From: Streptomyces scabiei 87.22
GTDB taxonomy: Bacteria > Actinomycetota > Actinomycetes > Streptomycetales > Streptomycetaceae
Length of the DNA stretch: 64,000 nt
Assembly (NCBI RefSeq): GCF_000091305.1
Contig: NC_013929.1
Location: forward strand, 3,844,001-3,908,000
Direction of reading: 5' to 3'
Shown here: positions 61,719 through 64,000 of the stretch, piece after piece
Position numbering within the stretch: the first letter of the stretch is position 1
Layout: every line of letters begins with the position of its first letter
The notes under the pieces: model-generated
What the model was told of the DNA's origin: nothing
The model's database searches: none
The model's input: only the letters and a program-made list of their open reading frames with translations
Program-made: the position numbers and the translations under genes

Positions 61719-62339
61719 ATGACCGACCAGCAGCCCCGCCGCCTGATCCTCGCCTCCCAGTCCCCCGCCCGGCTCAACCTGCTCCGCCAGGCCGGCCTCG
61801 CCCCCGAGGTGATCGTCAGCGGCGTGGACGAGGACGCCGTCAGCGCCCCCACCCCCGCCGACCTGGCCCTCGCCCTCGCCGAGGCCAAGGCCTCCGTCGT
61901 GGCGGCGAAGCCCGAGGCGAAGGGCGCCCTGGTGATCGGCTGCGACTCGGTCCTAGACCTGGACGGCCAGGCCCTCGGCAAACCGGCCGACGCCGAGGAG
62001 GCCACCGCCCGCTGGAAGTCCATGCGCGGCCGCGCCGGCACACTCCAGACGGGCCACTGCGTCTACGACACGGCCACCGGCCGCCACACGTCAGCGACCG
62101 CCTCCACCGTCGTCCACTTCGGCAACCCCACCGACGAGGAGATCGCCGCGTACGTCGCCTCCGGCGAGCCCCTCCACGTGGCGGGCGCGTTCACCCTCGA
62201 CGGCCGCTCGGCCCCGTTCATCGACGGCATCGAGGGCGACAACGGCAACGTGATCGGCCTCAGCCTCCCCCTGCTCCGCCGTCTGCTCGCCCACCTGGGC
62301 GTAGGCATCACGGACCTGTGGGCGCCCCGCGCACACTGA
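61719..62339 (+). CDS. maf: Maf-family nucleotide pyrophosphatase
   Basis: 206 residues. LILASQSPARLNLLRQAGL is the N-terminal substrate loop; GCDSVLDLDGQALGKPADAEEA and GAFTLDGRSAPFIDGIEGDNGNVIGL complete the pattern. It hydrolyses non-canonical or modified NTPs; overexpression in relatives affects septation. The start ATG is inferred from this N-terminus. Confidence 0.94.
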   Translation: MTDQQPRRLILASQSPARLNLLRQAGLAPEVIVSGVDEDAVSAPTPADLALALAEAKASVVAAKPEAKGALVIGCDSVLDLDGQALGKPADAEEATARWKSMRGRAGTLQTGHCVYDTATGRHTSATASTVVHFGNPTDEEIAAYVASGEPLHVAGAFTLDGRSAPFIDGIEGDNGNVIGLSLPLLRRLLAHLGVGITDLWAPRAH

Positions 62340-62386
62340 ACACGCGGGGGTCCCGCCGAACCGTCACGAGGTGAGTGCCGGGCCCG

Positions 62387-62890
62387 TCAAGATGCGCCGG
62401 GCGCCGCAGGAGCCACCTGCTCCGCCCCACCGGGCCCCTCCGCCCCACCGGCCCCACCGGCCCCACCGGACACAGCGTCAGCGACCCCGTCCTGCCGGTC
62501 GTACGTCATCAGCGTGAGCAGCACGAGCCCCAGCACCACCATCATGAACACGAACGCACCCCACCCGACCAGCCCCACGGTGAGCGCGCCGAGCAACCCG
62601 TGCACGACGGCCACGCTGATGAGCAGGATCCTCCCGAGCCCGGCGGCGGGCCGGTTGCGGAGCGCGACGAGCAGCGCGACCACACCGCAGAGGACGAAGT
62701 AGAGGCCGAAGACGACACCCCCGGCCTTCGTGGAGAGGGACATCGCGTCCGGATCCAGCCCGGCGAGGGACATCTTCTGCCGGTCGACGACCGTGCCGAG
62801 GAACCACTGCAGCCCGGCGATCCCGAGCCCTTCCGCGAACAGCACGAACGCCGTGACCACCGCCACCGGTCTGCGGATCACCGGCCCCAC
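62387..62890 (-). CDS. four-TM membrane protein of unknown function
   Basis: 167 residues, four TM helices (AVVTAFVLFAEGLGIAGLQWF, VVFGLYFVLCGVVALLVAL, ILLISVAVVHGLLGALTVGLV, FVFMMVVLGLVLLTLM) and a Gly/Ala-rich tail. GTG at 62890. Convergent with maf. No family recognised. Confidence 0.82.
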   Translation of the reverse strand: MGPVIRRPVAVVTAFVLFAEGLGIAGLQWFLGTVVDRQKMSLAGLDPDAMSLSTKAGGVVFGLYFVLCGVVALLVALRNRPAAGLGRILLISVAVVHGLLGALTVGLVGWGAFVFMMVVLGLVLLTLMTYDRQDGVADAVSGGAGGAGGAEGPGGAEQVAPAAPGAS

Positions 62891-63274
62891 CCACTTCCCA
62901 CTCTCGTCCTGCTGCTCTCAGCGCCTCGCGGACCCATGTCGTTACCCCAGGTAGGCGTTCGAGACATCGCGAACGCTACTAACGGGTAAACCCCGGGACA
63001 AGGGTTCTCGCGAGAGCAAAGAATCGTTGGGCCATTAGTAGGGACTCCACAAAGAAACCCAACCGGCCGCAGCGCGGCCGCACAGAGACCTTGACCACAT
63101 CAGAGGGCTAGGGTTTCCGCATGGAGACCTGCGCAATGCTGTGCGACAAGGGATTTCGCAGGTTGAGTGAGCCTCGTTTCACGCTCCGTGTGGGCAAGCT
63201 CACCATTGTGGACGGGTCGAAACGCCGTGTCGGCAGTCCCTAAACTCGGCTTGTTTCAAGGAGAGGGAGCCATC
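62891..63274. other. gene-free region upstream of accA2
   Basis: 384 bp. It should contain the accA2 promoter. Visible: a palindrome CTCGCGAG near 63009, and inverted CTACTAA (about 62976) / TTAGTAG (about 63035). No ORF, tRNA or strong hairpin seen. Confidence 0.5.
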
Positions 63275-64000
63275 GTGCGCAAGGTGTTGATCGCCAACCG
63301 AGGCGAAATCGCTGTCCGCGTCGCCCGGGCGTGCCGGGACGCCGGGATCGCGAGCGTGGCCGTGTACGCCGATCCGGACCGGGACGCGCTGCATGTGCGG
63401 GCCGCGGACGAGGCGTTCGCCCTGGGCGGTGACACTCCGGCGACCAGCTACCTGGACATGGGCAAGGTCCTCCAGGCCGCGAAGGACGCGGACGCCGACG
63501 CCGTCCACCCCGGCTACGGCTTCCTCTCGGAGAACGCGGAGTTCGCCCAGGCGGTCCTGGACGCGGGTCTGATCTGGATCGGCCCGCCCCCGCAGGCGAT
63601 CCGCGATCTGGGTGACAAGGTGGCGGCCCGTCACATCGCCCAGCGCGCCGGCGCGCCGCTCGTCGCGGGCACCCCCGACCCGGTCTCGGGCGCGGACGAG
63701 GTCGTGGCGTTCGCGGAGCAGCACGGTCTGCCGATCGCGATCAAGGCGGCGTTCGGCGGCGGCGGTCGCGGCCTGAAGGTCGCCCGCACCCTCGAAGAGG
63801 TCCCGGAGCTGTACGACTCGGCCGTCCGTGAGGCGGTCGCGGCGTTCGGCCGGGGCGAGTGCTTCGTGGAGCGCTACCTCGACAAGCCCCGCCACGTGGA
63901 GACCCAGTGCCTGGCCGACTCCCACGGCAACGTGGTCGTGGTCTCCACCCGTGACTGCTCCCTGCAGCGCCGTCACCAGAAGCTGGTCGAGGAGGCCCCG
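63275..64000 (+). CDS. accA2: acyl-CoA carboxylase alpha (biotin carboxylase), 5' part
   Basis: The first 242 codons of a biotin carboxylase (start VRKVLIANRGEIAVRVARA) are in the window; it runs past the right edge. Visible motifs: ADAVHPGYGFLSENAEFA and the ATP-binding glycine loop AFGGGGRGLKV. The remaining ATP-grasp half and the biotin carrier domain are outside. GTG start, with AAGGAGAGGGAG upstream. It supplies carboxybiotin to PccB 2.3 kb upstream. Confidence 0.94.
   Translation, partial: MRKVLIANRGEIAVRVARACRDAGIASVAVYADPDRDALHVRAADEAFALGGDTPATSYLDMGKVLQAAKDADADAVHPGYGFLSENAEFAQAVLDAGLIWIGPPPQAIRDLGDKVAARHIAQRAGAPLVAGTPDPVSGADEVVAFAEQHGLPIAIKAAFGGGGRGLKVARTLEEVPELYDSAVREAVAAFGRGECFVERYLDKPRHVETQCLADSHGNVVVVSTRDCSLQRRHQKLVEEAP

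Overview
The window is high-GC actinobacterial chromosome and almost certainly Streptomyces. Third codon positions are strongly G/C biased, many starts are GTG, genes often overlap by ATGA or GTGA, and the gene content is typical of the genus: mycothiol S-conjugate amidase Mca, a GTP-dependent PEP carboxykinase, a class III adenylate cyclase, an LAXTG sortase substrate, and a pccB/pccE/accA2 acyl-CoA carboxylase set. No rRNA, tRNA or CRISPR array was seen. The last gene (accA2) and the first (minus strand, at the left edge) are cut by the window ends.

Region 1 (0-5 kb, all minus) is a signalling block: a PP2C phosphatase, a TerY-like vWA protein, a secreted and membrane-anchored protein, a Hanks-type Ser/Thr kinase and a YbjN-like protein. 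Region 2 (5-11.3 kb) has pckG, a hemolysin-III-type membrane protein, a TnpB-only IS200/IS605 element inserted directly after that gene's stop codon, a TetR regulator and a Mut7-C RNase. Region 3 (11.3-15.2 kb) pairs a Tat-exported multicopper oxidase with a flavin monooxygenase, divergent from a MarR regulator across a perfect palindrome. Region 4 (15.2-22.1 kb, minus) is a tightly overlapping four-gene operon: a processive GT2 synthase, a GT-C (ArnT/PMT-like) transferase, a polyprenyl-phosphate sugar synthase fused to GtrA, and a secreted copper-radical oxidase carrying an Excalibur tail. It ends at a 42-nt perfect palindrome. This is my best candidate for an under-described system, a possible cell-surface glycan assembly and oxidation pathway that echoes CslA/GlxA.

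Region 5 (22.2-29.1 kb) has a YyaL-like thioredoxin-domain protein, a scar of degenerate genes that includes a frameshifted large serine recombinase, and a 1,088-residue STAND/NB-ARC-TPR protein with an N-terminal hydrophobic module and an atypical Walker A. Region 6 (29.2-42.9 kb) is mostly housekeeping: mca, greA, ilvA, a cystathionine gamma-synthase, msrA and an alcohol dehydrogenase. It also holds an ECF-sigma-like/TM pair and an M48 protease flanked by two paralogous unknown proteins.

Region 7 (43-56.7 kb) carries a secreted subtilase, a MacB-like ABC exporter, an L,D-transpeptidase lipoprotein, an LAXTG surface protein, hutH with an unusual 11-bp-periodic repeat upstream, a GAF-GGDEF cyclase and an enoyl-CoA hydratase. 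Region 8 (56.7-64 kb) has adenylate cyclase, biotin-protein ligase, pccB-pccE, a small membrane ORF, maf, a four-TM protein and accA2. The biotin ligase and the carboxylase subunits form a functional neighbourhood for propionyl-/acyl-CoA carboxylation.
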